Below, piece after piece: positions 1 through 5,375 of a stretch of 5,375 nt of DNA (positions are counted from its first letter, which is position 1; every line of letters begins with the position of its first letter). The notes beneath the pieces were generated by a model that ran no database searches, was not told the DNA's origin, and worked only from the letters and a program-made list of their open reading frames with translations. The position numbers were made by a program, and so were the translations under genes. The stretch is taken from contig CAAFNG010000307.1 of assembly GCA_900764225.1 (NCBI GenBank), positions 1-5,375 on the forward strand, read 5' to 3'. Origin of the DNA: Lachnospiraceae bacterium. Lineage in GTDB: Bacteria > Bacillota > Clostridia > Lachnospirales > Lachnospiraceae.

Positions 1-519
1 GGCGTTTTTCTCCATTCTTATTTTCTTTGCCCCTGAGAATGGCGTATAATATTTTTTATTTCCAATAATCTTATATGCTCTTACTTTATAGTAATAATTG
101 CGGTTTGTTGTCAGATTCCTGTCAATACATGTGATCCCGGAAACTGTTTTTACTCTTCTATAGGTTCCTCTTAAGGATGTACTTCTGTACACCTCATATC
201 CCCTGACTCCTCCAATTCTCTTCCAGGCCAGCTTGAGATTTCTTCTTGAAAGTTTTCTGGCACCGGTGATTCTTGTTGCGTATGTGAGAGTACCTGTGAT
301 TTTTACGGTAAACACCTTGGTCTTTTTTTCGTTATAAAAGCAATTATAAATCTCATGCAGATTAATGTAATACCCACCCTTATGCAGATTCATTTTTTTA
401 GTATATACGCTTTGAGCAGTATTACAGCTATAGTTCCACCCATCACCCAGAAACTGTATTCTCTGTCCATTGCTATTATAAATATTTATCCAATCAAAAT
501 GTTTTGTACCTTTTTCCAT
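1..519 (-). CDS. Fibronectin type III domain protein, C-terminus beyond window, possibly 5'-truncated
   Basis: Translating the minus strand gives a frame with no stop from codon ATG 519 to base 1, so the 3' end lies outside the window. Residues about 1-67 are beta-rich, with IYNSNGQRI and later LHKGGYYINL, resembling the later strands of the PPC-like (pre-peptidase C-terminal) sandwich domains of secreted clostridial proteins. Residues about 85-165 form an Fn3 domain: LKLAWKRIGGVRGYEVYRS, then GTYRRVKTV, a D..L turn, NYYYKVRAYK and FSGAKK. Such proteins normally act at the cell surface or outside the cell, but no signal peptide is visible. The start is uncertain: ATG 519 lies 12 bases from the SD, while ATG 524 has ideal spacing but is out of frame and stops after 12 codons. 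ATG 546 is in frame but has no SD. In-frame stops lie just upstream of 546. I see the Fn3 fold clearly; a decayed, truncated gene is an inference. Confidence 0.65.
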   Translation of the reverse strand, partial: MEKGTKHFDWINIYNSNGQRIQFLGDGWNYSCNTAQSVYTKKMNLHKGGYYINLHEIYNCFYNEKKTKVFTVKITGTLTYATRITGARKLSRRNLKLAWKRIGGVRGYEVYRSTSLRGTYRRVKTVSGITCIDRNLTTNRNYYYKVRAYKIIGNKKYYTPFSGAKKIRMEKNA

Positions 520-531
520 TCCATAATTTTT

Positions 532-537
532 CCTCCC
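532..537 (-). promoter_or_regulatory. Ribosome binding site GGGAGG with ambiguous start
   Basis: Minus-strand GGGAGG lies 7 bases (525-531) from ATG 524 and 12 bases from ATG 519. The better-placed ATG 524 opens only a 12-codon peptide (MEWKKVQNILIG, stop at 486-488), whereas ATG 519 opens the long Fn3 frame. Either the long spacing is used, or the reading frame has been broken near its start. Confidence 0.55.
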
Positions 538-558
538 TTGTTTCATAATATTTGTTAT

Positions 559-627
559 TTACAGATAATTTTACAAAATTCATCTATCCATTTCAACATT
601 TCTGCACCAACAGCACGTTATCTGTAA
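559..627. repeat. 10-bp perfect inverted repeat bracketing a promoter
   Basis: TTACAGATAA at 559-568 is the exact reverse complement of TTATCTGTAA at 618-627, with 49 bases between. The enclosed segment holds the -35 box and spacer of the Fn3 gene promoter, and the left arm touches the last base of the -10 box. The upstream arm is not in the predicted transcript, so an RNA hairpin is unlikely. An operator pair or a recombination site pair are the remaining options. Confidence 0.5.
568..596 (-). promoter_or_regulatory. Sigma-A-type promoter for the Fn3 protein gene
   Basis: On the minus strand TTGAAA (596-591) and TAAAAT (573-568) are separated by 17 bases, each one mismatch from consensus. 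The predicted transcript start is near 561, giving a leader of about 37-42 bases that contains the GGGAGG site. It lies downstream of the terminator of the nuclease gene, so the Fn3 gene is its own transcription unit. A 14-base palindrome AATTTTACAAAATT (567-580) overlaps the -10 box. Confidence 0.6.
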
Positions 628-656
628 TCAACAGCATATTGCATTTATAAGACAAC

Positions 657-688
657 AAAAAACTGGCCAGATTCAACTCCTGGCCAGT
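657..688 (-). terminator. Intrinsic terminator of the Rpn nuclease gene
   Basis: A perfect 9-bp stem pairs 680-688 with 662-670 (ACTGGCCAG on each arm in minus orientation) around a 9-base loop, followed on the minus strand by six T residues (662-657, the first also closing the stem) and then GTTGT. It starts 38 bases after the TAG stop at 726. The plus-strand side has no T run, so it acts for minus-strand transcription only. Confidence 0.85.
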
Positions 689-725
689 CATATAAAATAT
701 ATTATTCATTTTTCTCAGAGAAACT

Positions 726-944
726 CTACAACGATTCCCTGATCCATTCCTCAATCACATCCTCCTTCACCTGAAGTACCTCCGCGATCTTCTTCGCTGG
801 AAAATTCATTTGGTTCAACATTATTGCTGTTTTCCTTGCCTTCTGTAATTCTCCTTCTTTTATCCCTTCTTCTCTCCCAGCTTCATATTCTGCTTTCCTC
901 AGTTTTCGTTCTTCCTCTTCTTTATCGTATTCGAATATGCTCAT
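726..944 (-). CDS. Internal in-frame short Rpn product (RpnS-like candidate antitoxin)
   Basis: ATG 944, in frame within the nuclease gene, is preceded by GGAGGTGATC, a ten-base match to the anti-Shine-Dalgarno, with 8 bases between GGAGG and ATG. This is a stronger site than the one used by the full-length gene. The product would be 72 residues, starting MSIFEYDKEEEERK, with a charged helical segment and then an HTH-like end (about 48-72). It has none of the nuclease motifs (D76, E89 and Q91 of the long form lie upstream). In E. coli, Rpn genes are reported to make a short C-terminal protein from an internal start that binds and blocks the long toxic nuclease; that role is inferred here by position and layout. 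The alternative is that the SD is a by-product of the encoded Ser-Glu-Val-Ile-Ala. Confidence 0.6.
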   Translation of the reverse strand: MSIFEYDKEEEERKLRKAEYEAGREEGIKEGELQKARKTAIMLNQMNFPAKKIAEVLQVKEDVIEEWIRESL

Positions 945-1652
945 TGCGATCACCTCCGATTTATTTTTCCGAAGAAATTCTGCAAGGATCCCATTTTGGA
1001 TGCAGTCGTTGACTGCCTGTTCTACTGCTGTATCCAGGTCAGTGTTTCCTGCGTATTCTCTTACTTTCGCTACATACTGTGCATATTCCTTCAGGATTCG
1101 GCACTGCTCCATCAGTCTGCAGTTATGGCCTTCATTGATATTCAGGGTGATTACTTTCAGTTCCAGGTTTGGCGCTCCTGTCAGGTTCTCATAAGATTCC
1201 GACAGATAATTGCCCCAGCTGTCCTCTTTCTTCTCGGTTCCATTATAAAATACAATAAAATTCGGTGCCGGGATTTTCTGTAAAGATGATGAATACAGGG
1301 ACCTGTTGTCTACAAACTTTTGATATTCTCCCGATATGTAAAACAGATCTCGCAACGGCATGTTAGGATTATATGTCGACTGATGTTCATACAAAAACAA
1401 TCCCGTATCTACAATAAATGCCAGATCATTTTTCATCCCCATGTAGACTGCATTTTCCAACGTCACAATCTCCAGTGCATCCGCATCCTCATAATGGCTT
1501 CCATTCACTGCATTATAAAGTGAAAGCAGATTTTTTCTGTCTGTAAATAACATCCGAAATACAGTATCCTTATATTTCCGATTTGCTGTCAGGTGCTTCC
1601 CTGCATTGCGATTTTTCTTTGCACTGATTTTCCGGTTTCTTCTTTTTGCCAT
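726..1652 (-). CDS. Rpn family recombination-promoting nuclease / putative transposase (PD-(D/E)XK)
   Basis: A 308-residue protein. Family members are PD-(D/E)XK DNA endonucleases, first classed as transposases; E. coli RpnA-E are DNases that stimulate RecA-independent recombination, and some have been linked to phage defence. Numbered from ATG 1652: a basic N-terminus (MAKRRNRKISAKK), then KYKDTVFRMLF at about 26-36, the catalytic aspartate in MKNDLAFIV (D76), EHQ in place of ExK (E89, Q91) followed by PLRDLFY, and a conserved core strand FIVFYNG (132-138). The C-terminal third is a charged helix and then an HTH-like end (KKIAEVLQVKEDVIEEWI). ATG 1652 is chosen because AGGAGG lies 7 bases upstream; a GTG at 1712 would add 20 basic residues but has only a weak AGGGG. 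No transposon ends or other mobile genes flank it. Family assignment is firm; the cellular role is inferred. Confidence 0.9.
   Translation of the reverse strand: MAKRRNRKISAKKNRNAGKHLTANRKYKDTVFRMLFTDRKNLLSLYNAVNGSHYEDADALEIVTLENAVYMGMKNDLAFIVDTGLFLYEHQSTYNPNMPLRDLFYISGEYQKFVDNRSLYSSSLQKIPAPNFIVFYNGTEKKEDSWGNYLSESYENLTGAPNLELKVITLNINEGHNCRLMEQCRILKEYAQYVAKVREYAGNTDLDTAVEQAVNDCIQNGILAEFLRKNKSEVIAMSIFEYDKEEEERKLRKAEYEAGREEGIKEGELQKARKTAIMLNQMNFPAKKIAEVLQVKEDVIEEWIRESL
948..957 (-). promoter_or_regulatory. Internal perfect Shine-Dalgarno for the short Rpn product
   Basis: Minus-strand GGAGGTGATC is complementary to the 3' tail of 16S rRNA over ten bases and sits 8 bases (counting from GGAGG) before ATG 944. 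Extended perfect matches like this are rare inside coding sequence, which argues for real initiation or at least for ribosome pausing at this point. Confidence 0.65.
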
Positions 1653-1659
1653 AGACCTA

Positions 1660-1678
1660 CCTCCTGTTTTGGCAGGAG
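1660..1678 (-). promoter_or_regulatory. RBS of the Rpn gene, held in a small hairpin
   Basis: AGGAGG (1665-1660) is 7 bases from ATG 1652 and fixes that start. Its first five bases lie in the right arm of a perfect 6-bp hairpin: minus CTCCTG (1678-1673), loop CCAAAA, CAGGAG (1666-1661). Folding would mask most of the SD, so translation of the full-length nuclease could be held low. Transcription or translation from the upstream GTG at 1712 could open it. Function is inferred. Confidence 0.5.
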
Positions 1679-1790
1679 TTCTGGAACGTGCTGTTCTTTT
1701 TTCTTTCACCACTTCGAACCCCTGCTTTATTCTTAATTGGAATTTAAAAGCATGGATTTCTGAAATGATCTTAGAAAAATAATAGACGGC

Positions 1791-1867
1791 AAAAATGCCC
1801 TGAATTTTTAAGAAATATGCTTTGGTTTTATATTAGCATTCTTTCTTTTTTCATTCAAGGCATTTTT
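1791..1867 (-). terminator. Long imperfect hairpin, likely terminator of the sucrose operon
   Basis: The arms AAAAATGCCCTGAAT (1791-1805) and ATTCAAGGCATTTTT (1853-1867) pair over 15 bp (one G-T wobble in the minus-strand RNA). Inside, AAGAAA/TTTCTT and ATGCT/AGCAT add further pairing, leaving a loop of about 13 bases. In minus orientation it begins 5 bases after the hydrolase stop and ends in TTTTT, as an intrinsic terminator would. The plus orientation also ends in ATTTTT, so it may work both ways. No target-site duplication flanks it. From 1790 down to 1713 I see only AT-rich spacer with no convincing promoter for the nuclease gene. Confidence 0.55.
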
Positions 1868-1872
1868 ATTTT

Positions 1873-3297
1873 TTACATCTCACATTTCTTTAATTTATAA
1901 ATCTCTCCACGAATCTCATCCGCTTCCACTTTCACAGCCTGCTCCTGCGTCTCCGGATAGTATCTGGTAGAAAAAACAACCTCTCCGCCATTCACATAGA
2001 TCTCAACTGCCGTAGTATCCACAAGAATTCTCAGGCTCTCTAACTTACCAGACGGAACATGCGCCTTACGCACCTTTCTTCCTACACCGGCCTTTTCTGA
2101 TAATCTTAAGGCAATATCTCCGTCCTGATATTCCAGGAGAAGATTTTCCCCAAGACTTACTCTTGCGCTGTCTCCGCTTACCTGAAGTTCCAGATCAAAC
2201 GGGCCATTCACGGGAATCGCCTCACCGGAAGCCGTAATCGGAACGCACTCTTCTCTCAGCCCGTTCAGTTCTTCCGCCGGATACTGATAAAGCATTCCGT
2301 TCTTATAAAAAATTTCTCGCGGAACCGTCAGACAATGCTGCCATCCCTCTGTCTCAGCAGTCGGGTTCACATACTCCTCATCCGCATCCGGCATTCCCAT
2401 CCAGCCGATGATGATCCGTCTGCCCTTTCCATCCTGGAAAGTTTGCGGAGCATAAAAGTCAAAACCGTAGTCCCACTCCCGGAAAGTTTTTTCCTCAGGC
2501 TTACCATCCTTCAGGATAAAATATCCTGACTGATAAATATTCTGGAAACGGAACTCCTCACGAATCAGGCCCTGAGGAGATACAGAAAGCACTTCCTGGC
2601 CTTCCAGAGAAAAGAAATCCGGGCACTCCCACATATAACCAAAAGTAGTTTCTGTGGTCAGCTCACGGTCAAATTTCCAGTTCTTAAGATCCTCTGATCT
2701 GTAAAAAAGCACAGCTCCTTTATCGCCTTTCTGACGTCCTCCCAGGATCATACGATATTCTTCGCCGTCTTTCCAGACCTTCGGGTCACGAATATGACAG
2801 GTATAATTCTCCGGGTAATCCTCCCAGGAAATCGCAACCTCTTTATCTCCGAAATGGATGCCGTCCTCACTCTCCACATGGAGAGTGCTGGACTGTCTTC
2901 CGTTATTGATATAATCATAATCTCCATCCAGTTTGATATTTCCTGTATAGAAAAGATGAAGCTTATCTTCCTCTGCAACAGCAGAGCCTGAGTAAACACC
3001 ATGACAGTCATAAATGCTGTCCGGCAGAAGCGGTACACCCTCATATCTCCAGTTGATCATATCTTCACTGGAATAGTGTCCCCAGAATTTCAGACCGCCG
3101 TTAGCTTCAAAAGGAGAATACTGGAAAAACACGTGATATCTTCCCTTGTACCAGCATAATCCATTGGGATCATTCAGCCATCCGGCCGGTGGCATCAGAT
3201 GATGTGTCAGTCTGTCCTTCTGCACCGTTCTGTCCACTGCTGCCGTTTCCTCGATTTTTCTTACTTCCTCCGCAAGCACTTTTGTCAAAGAGCTCAT
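1873..3297 (-). CDS. scrB: Sucrose-6-phosphate hydrolase (GH32)
   Basis: Cytoplasmic GH32 enzyme of 474 residues, the usual length for the family, splitting sucrose-6-phosphate into glucose-6-phosphate and fructose. The five-bladed propeller holds all three hallmark acids: nucleophile D43 in WLNDPNG (40-46), transition-state stabiliser D171 in RDP (170-172), and acid/base E224 in WECPD (223-227). FWGHYSS (71-77), SGSA (103-106) and FYAPQTF (281-287) are further family motifs. Residues from about 350 onward form the GH32 C-terminal beta-sandwich (DTTAVEIYVNGGEVVFSTRYY). No signal peptide is present, which fits an intracellular phospho-sugar substrate. It overlaps the permease stop by one base (TAATG), and its SD GGAGG (3305-3309) lies within the permease gene 7 bases upstream, so the two are translationally coupled. 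The equivalent Bacillus gene is called sacA. Other beta-fructosides cannot be excluded, but the PTS neighbour points to sucrose. Confidence 0.95.
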   Translation of the reverse strand: MSSLTKVLAEEVRKIEETAAVDRTVQKDRLTHHLMPPAGWLNDPNGLCWYKGRYHVFFQYSPFEANGGLKFWGHYSSEDMINWRYEGVPLLPDSIYDCHGVYSGSAVAEEDKLHLFYTGNIKLDGDYDYINNGRQSSTLHVESEDGIHFGDKEVAISWEDYPENYTCHIRDPKVWKDGEEYRMILGGRQKGDKGAVLFYRSEDLKNWKFDRELTTETTFGYMWECPDFFSLEGQEVLSVSPQGLIREEFRFQNIYQSGYFILKDGKPEEKTFREWDYGFDFYAPQTFQDGKGRRIIIGWMGMPDADEEYVNPTAETEGWQHCLTVPREIFYKNGMLYQYPAEELNGLREECVPITASGEAIPVNGPFDLELQVSGDSARVSLGENLLLEYQDGDIALRLSEKAGVGRKVRKAHVPSGKLESLRILVDTTAVEIYVNGGEVVFSTRYYPETQEQAVKVEADEIRGEIYKLKKCEM

Positions 3298-5150
3298 TAT
3301 TTTACCTCCAGTACTTTGGAACTGTTATCTACAGCACCCTCTGTAAGCATTTTTACCTCTTCATAATCATCTGTATTTGTGACGATCAGCGGAGTGGTCA
3401 CATCGTATCCTTCTCCTTTGATCGCATCCATATCAAATGTGATCAGTGTCTGGCCTTTTTTGACCTGGTCGCCGTCTTTTACATGAGCTGTGTAGAATTT
3501 TCCGCCAAGCTCAACGGTATCAACTCCGATGTGGATCAGAAGCTCCAGCCCACTGTCTGTTGCCAGACCGATCGCATGCTTTGTATCAAAAATTGTAGAA
3601 ACTGTTGCGTCACAAGGTGCTTTTACCTCACCTTTGGACGGAATCACTGCCATGCCTTTTCCAAGGACTTCCGATGCAAAAGTCGCATCCTTTACTTCCG
3701 AAAGTGGAATCGCAGTTCCCTCAAGCGGGCTGTAGAGAGTCTGCGCGCCGCTCTCAGCTGTTTCCTGTACCTCATCCTTATATCCGAACATCCATGTGAG
3801 TACAAAAGCCACACCGAATGCGATGGCAAACATGAGTATATAAGAAACCGGATTATTCAGGCACAGCAGGATTCCGAAGATACCGGTAACACCTGTTCCT
3901 GTAGCACCAAGACTGGTGATGGAGGCAAAAAGTGCTCCACATGCTCCACCAAGGCAGCCCATAACAAACGGCTTTCCGAAGCGGAGGTTTACGCCGAAGA
4001 TCGCAGGCTCTGTGATTCCCATACATGCACTTAATGCAGACGGAACAGCCATGGATTTGATCTTCTGGTTCTTTGATTTCAGACCTACGGCAAGAGCCGC
4101 ACCACCCTGTGCAATATTGGCTGCAGATGCAAGCGGCAGCCAGTAGGTAACGCCGAATTTAGCGAGCTGTCCAAGGTCAATGATGGTGTACATATGATGA
4201 ACACCTGCAACAACTGTCGGTGCATAAAAAGCACCCATGACAAAGCTTCCGATTCCGAATGGAAGAGCGATCAGCCACTGGATTCCATCCAGAAGTCCGT
4301 TCTCAACTGCTACGAAGATCGGTCCGATAATGGAAAGTGTAAGATAGCCGGTTACAAAAACGCTGACAAGCGGTGTTACAAAAAGATCGAACATTGCAGG
4401 TACGACTTTATGGAGTCTCTTCTCAATCTGTGCCAGTACCCATACAGCAATGATAACCGGGATTACATGTCCCTGATATCCAACCATGTCAATGGAGTAA
4501 AGTCCGAACCATACCTTCTGAGTTGCCTGTACACCTTCTGTAGCAACTGTCCAGGCGTTCTGCAAGTTCGGGTGAATCATGATCATACCGATAACCGCGC
4601 CCAGATAAGGATTCGCGCCAAATACTTTTGCGCCACTGTAAGCGATCAGGATCGGCAGGAATGTGTACGCCGTGTTACTGAAAAGCTGTGCAAATACATA
4701 AATGGAACCGTTGGTATTAATATTCAGGAAGCCGTTGTTTACCATGAAATTCAAAGCTTCCATGATTCCCATCAGGAATCCGCTGGCTACGATAGCCGGA
4801 ATGATCGGGACAAAAATATCTCCAAGCGTCTTAATGAGTCTCTGTACTGGATTGGCCTTGGATGCTGCCACCTGTTTCAGCTCTTCCTTGCTGCTCTCGG
4901 AAACTCCGGCAATCTGGATGAACTCATCATAAACCTTATTTACAACTCCTGTTCCCAGGATGATCTGCATCTGTCCCTGTGCGAAGAATACACCTTTTAC
5001 TCCATCGATGTTCTCTACGTATTCCTTATCTGCCTTGTCATTATCCGCAATGACCAGACGCAGTCTCGTTGCACAGTGTGCTGCGGAAATGATGTTTTCT
5101 TTCTTTCCTACATGATCATAGATTTCCTGTGCGGTCTTTCTGTAATCCAT
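3297..5150 (-). CDS. scrA: Sucrose-specific PTS permease, EIIBCA
   Basis: A 617-residue inner-membrane phosphotransferase permease of the glucose/sucrose superfamily that imports sucrose and phosphorylates it to sucrose-6-phosphate using HPr-phosphate. EIIB is residues about 1-85, with phospho-Cys C26 in HCATRLRL. EIIC spans about 100-455, a multi-pass membrane domain with VPIIPAIVASGFLMG (114-128), GANPYLGAVIGMI (178-190) and the GITEPAIFGVNLR signature (378-390). EIIA of the Crr/Glc type is about 470-617, with both active-site histidines: H525 in DTKHAIG and phospho-accepting H540 in LLIHIGVDTVEL. Because EIIA is fused, the protein needs no separate Crr. ATG 5150 is supported by AAGGAGG (5157-5163) 6 bases upstream. 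Sucrose rather than trehalose or beta-glucosides is inferred mainly from the coupled GH32 gene. No motif is missing. Confidence 0.95.
   Translation of the reverse strand: MDYRKTAQEIYDHVGKKENIISAAHCATRLRLVIADNDKADKEYVENIDGVKGVFFAQGQMQIILGTGVVNKVYDEFIQIAGVSESSKEELKQVAASKANPVQRLIKTLGDIFVPIIPAIVASGFLMGIMEALNFMVNNGFLNINTNGSIYVFAQLFSNTAYTFLPILIAYSGAKVFGANPYLGAVIGMIMIHPNLQNAWTVATEGVQATQKVWFGLYSIDMVGYQGHVIPVIIAVWVLAQIEKRLHKVVPAMFDLFVTPLVSVFVTGYLTLSIIGPIFVAVENGLLDGIQWLIALPFGIGSFVMGAFYAPTVVAGVHHMYTIIDLGQLAKFGVTYWLPLASAANIAQGGAALAVGLKSKNQKIKSMAVPSALSACMGITEPAIFGVNLRFGKPFVMGCLGGACGALFASITSLGATGTGVTGIFGILLCLNNPVSYILMFAIAFGVAFVLTWMFGYKDEVQETAESGAQTLYSPLEGTAIPLSEVKDATFASEVLGKGMAVIPSKGEVKAPCDATVSTIFDTKHAIGLATDSGLELLIHIGVDTVELGGKFYTAHVKDGDQVKKGQTLITFDMDAIKGEGYDVTTPLIVTNTDDYEEVKMLTEGAVDNSSKVLEVK
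3305..3309 (-). promoter_or_regulatory. RBS of the hydrolase inside the end of scrA
   Basis: GGAGG, 7 bases before ATG 3297, is embedded in the last codons of the permease gene. Together with the one-base TAATG overlap it confirms the start and suggests re-initiation by ribosomes finishing scrA. Confidence 0.8.
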
Positions 5151-5182
5151 GTCCTTCCTCCTTTTCTGCTGCTGTTCCGTTT

Positions 5183-5211
5183 ATTTTATGAGATTGATTT
5201 CATATTTGTAA
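5183..5211 (-). promoter_or_regulatory. Candidate promoter of the sucrose operon
   Basis: On the minus strand TAAAAT (5188-5183) is one mismatch from the -10 consensus and sits 17 bases after TTACAA (5211-5206), a poor -35 box. The predicted start near 5176 leaves a short leader of about 26 bases containing the SD, so there is no room for a leader antiterminator or riboswitch. A weak -35 fits a regulated promoter. I see no convincing catabolite-response element nearby. Confidence 0.45.
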
Positions 5212-5245
5212 TCACATTTCAATAATCTGCTTTTCTGCAATTTCT

Positions 5246-5271
5246 ATGCTATTTTTGAATTTTCATAGCAT
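5246..5271. promoter_or_regulatory. Upstream dyad, candidate regulator site
   Basis: ATGCTAT (5246-5252) and ATAGCAT (5265-5271) are perfect inverted repeats separated by 12 bases (centre to centre 19), about 35 bases upstream of the candidate -35 box. The position would suit an activator or a distal operator. It does not match a regulator site I recognise, and the regulator gene is not in the window. Confidence 0.35.
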
Positions 5272-5348
5272 TTATCAGTATTTTTCAATTATTATCTTCT
5301 GTGATTTTATATATTTCCATATGGTTCTTGTATGGAATCGTTCTCATG

Positions 5349-5375
5349 CTGTCTCTTATACACATCTCCGAGCCC
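5349..5375. other. Nextera sequencing adapter (Tn5 mosaic end), not genomic
   Basis: Bases 5349-5367 are CTGTCTCTTATACACATCT, the 19-base Tn5 mosaic end used in tagmentation libraries, and 5368-5375 CCGAGCCC continues as the standard Nextera index-side adapter. The run reaches the very end of the window. It is untrimmed read-through carried into the assembly, so genuine sequence ends at about 5348. Confidence 0.95.

Noticed and set aside
355..627. 90-codon hydrophobic plus-strand frame
   Set aside because: Overlaps the Fn3 frame, which has clear domain motifs; the hydrophobic look comes from AT-rich antisense sequence, and no SD precedes it.
1653..1712. GTG start at 1712 for the Rpn nuclease (328 residues)
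   Set aside because: Only a weak AGGGG precedes it, while ATG 1652 has AGGAGG at 7 bases; the extra 20 residues are low-complexity basic sequence.
1791..1867. Miniature inverted-repeat transposable element
   Set aside because: No target-site duplication at either edge, and position right after a stop codon with a T run fits a terminator better.
2748..3044. 98-codon minus-strand frame inside the hydrolase gene
   Set aside because: Out of frame with the GH32 protein, which has its catalytic motifs intact over the same bases.
3189..4034. 281-codon open frame on the plus strand
   Set aside because: Antisense to the ends of the hydrolase and scrA genes and crossing their junction; Cys-rich, low-plausibility protein with no domain.
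4194..5225. 343-codon open frame on the plus strand
   Set aside because: Lies antisense to scrA. Its translation is rich in Cys, His and Asn with no recognisable domain, and the opposite strand carries complete EIIB and EIIC motifs.
5164..5245. LicT/SacT-type antiterminator or riboswitch leader for scrA
   Set aside because: The predicted leader is only about 26 bases, and no terminator hairpin or matching RNA motif is visible between promoter and start.
1..5348. CRISPR array, tRNA or rRNA
   Set aside because: No regularly spaced repeats and no cloverleaf or rRNA-like segments seen on reading both strands.
5349..5367. Tn5-type transposon end
   Set aside because: Followed exactly by Nextera adapter bases and located at the sequence terminus, so it is a library artefact.

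Overview
The window looks like chromosomal DNA of a Firmicute (Bacillota), most likely a gut Lachnospiraceae/Clostridia species. The reasons are strong AGGAGG-type ribosome binding sites, AT-rich spacers with sigma-A-like promoter boxes, and the gene content: a sucrose PTS permease with a fused EIIA domain, a GH32 hydrolase, a Rpn-family nuclease and an Fn3 domain protein. Species cannot be fixed from the sequence. All genes I support lie on the minus strand, so the window is best read from right to left.

Right to left: (a) 5349-5375 is Illumina Nextera adapter (Tn5 mosaic end plus the start of the index-side primer), not genome. (b) 5164-5348 is the control region of a sucrose operon, with a candidate sigma-A promoter and a 7+7 bp dyad upstream of it. 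(c) 5150-3297 encodes ScrA, a sucrose-type PTS EIIBCA permease. (d) 3297-1873 encodes the sucrose-6-phosphate hydrolase, overlapping the permease stop by one base (TAATG). ScrA would import and phosphorylate sucrose, and the hydrolase would split sucrose-6-phosphate into glucose-6-phosphate and fructose. No regulator or fructokinase is in the window. (e) 1867-1791 is a long imperfect hairpin ending in a T run, probably the operon terminator.

(f) 1652-726 encodes a Rpn/PD-(D/E)XK 'recombination-promoting nuclease/putative transposase'. Inside it, a ten-base perfect Shine-Dalgarno (GGAGGTGATC) precedes an in-frame ATG at 944, predicting a separate 72-residue C-terminal protein. This matches the gene-within-a-gene arrangement described for E. 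coli Rpn proteins, where the short form is an antitoxin of the long form, and it is the most interesting observation here. A clean intrinsic terminator follows at 688-657. (g) From 519 to the left edge runs an open frame with a beta-rich segment and a clear fibronectin type III domain. It has a good promoter but seems to lack a signal peptide and the first part of its N-terminal domain. A 10-bp perfect inverted repeat brackets the promoter's -35 box.

The long plus-strand frames opposite scrA and the hydrolase are antisense shadows. The stretch 1713-1790 is AT-rich spacer in which I see no convincing promoter.
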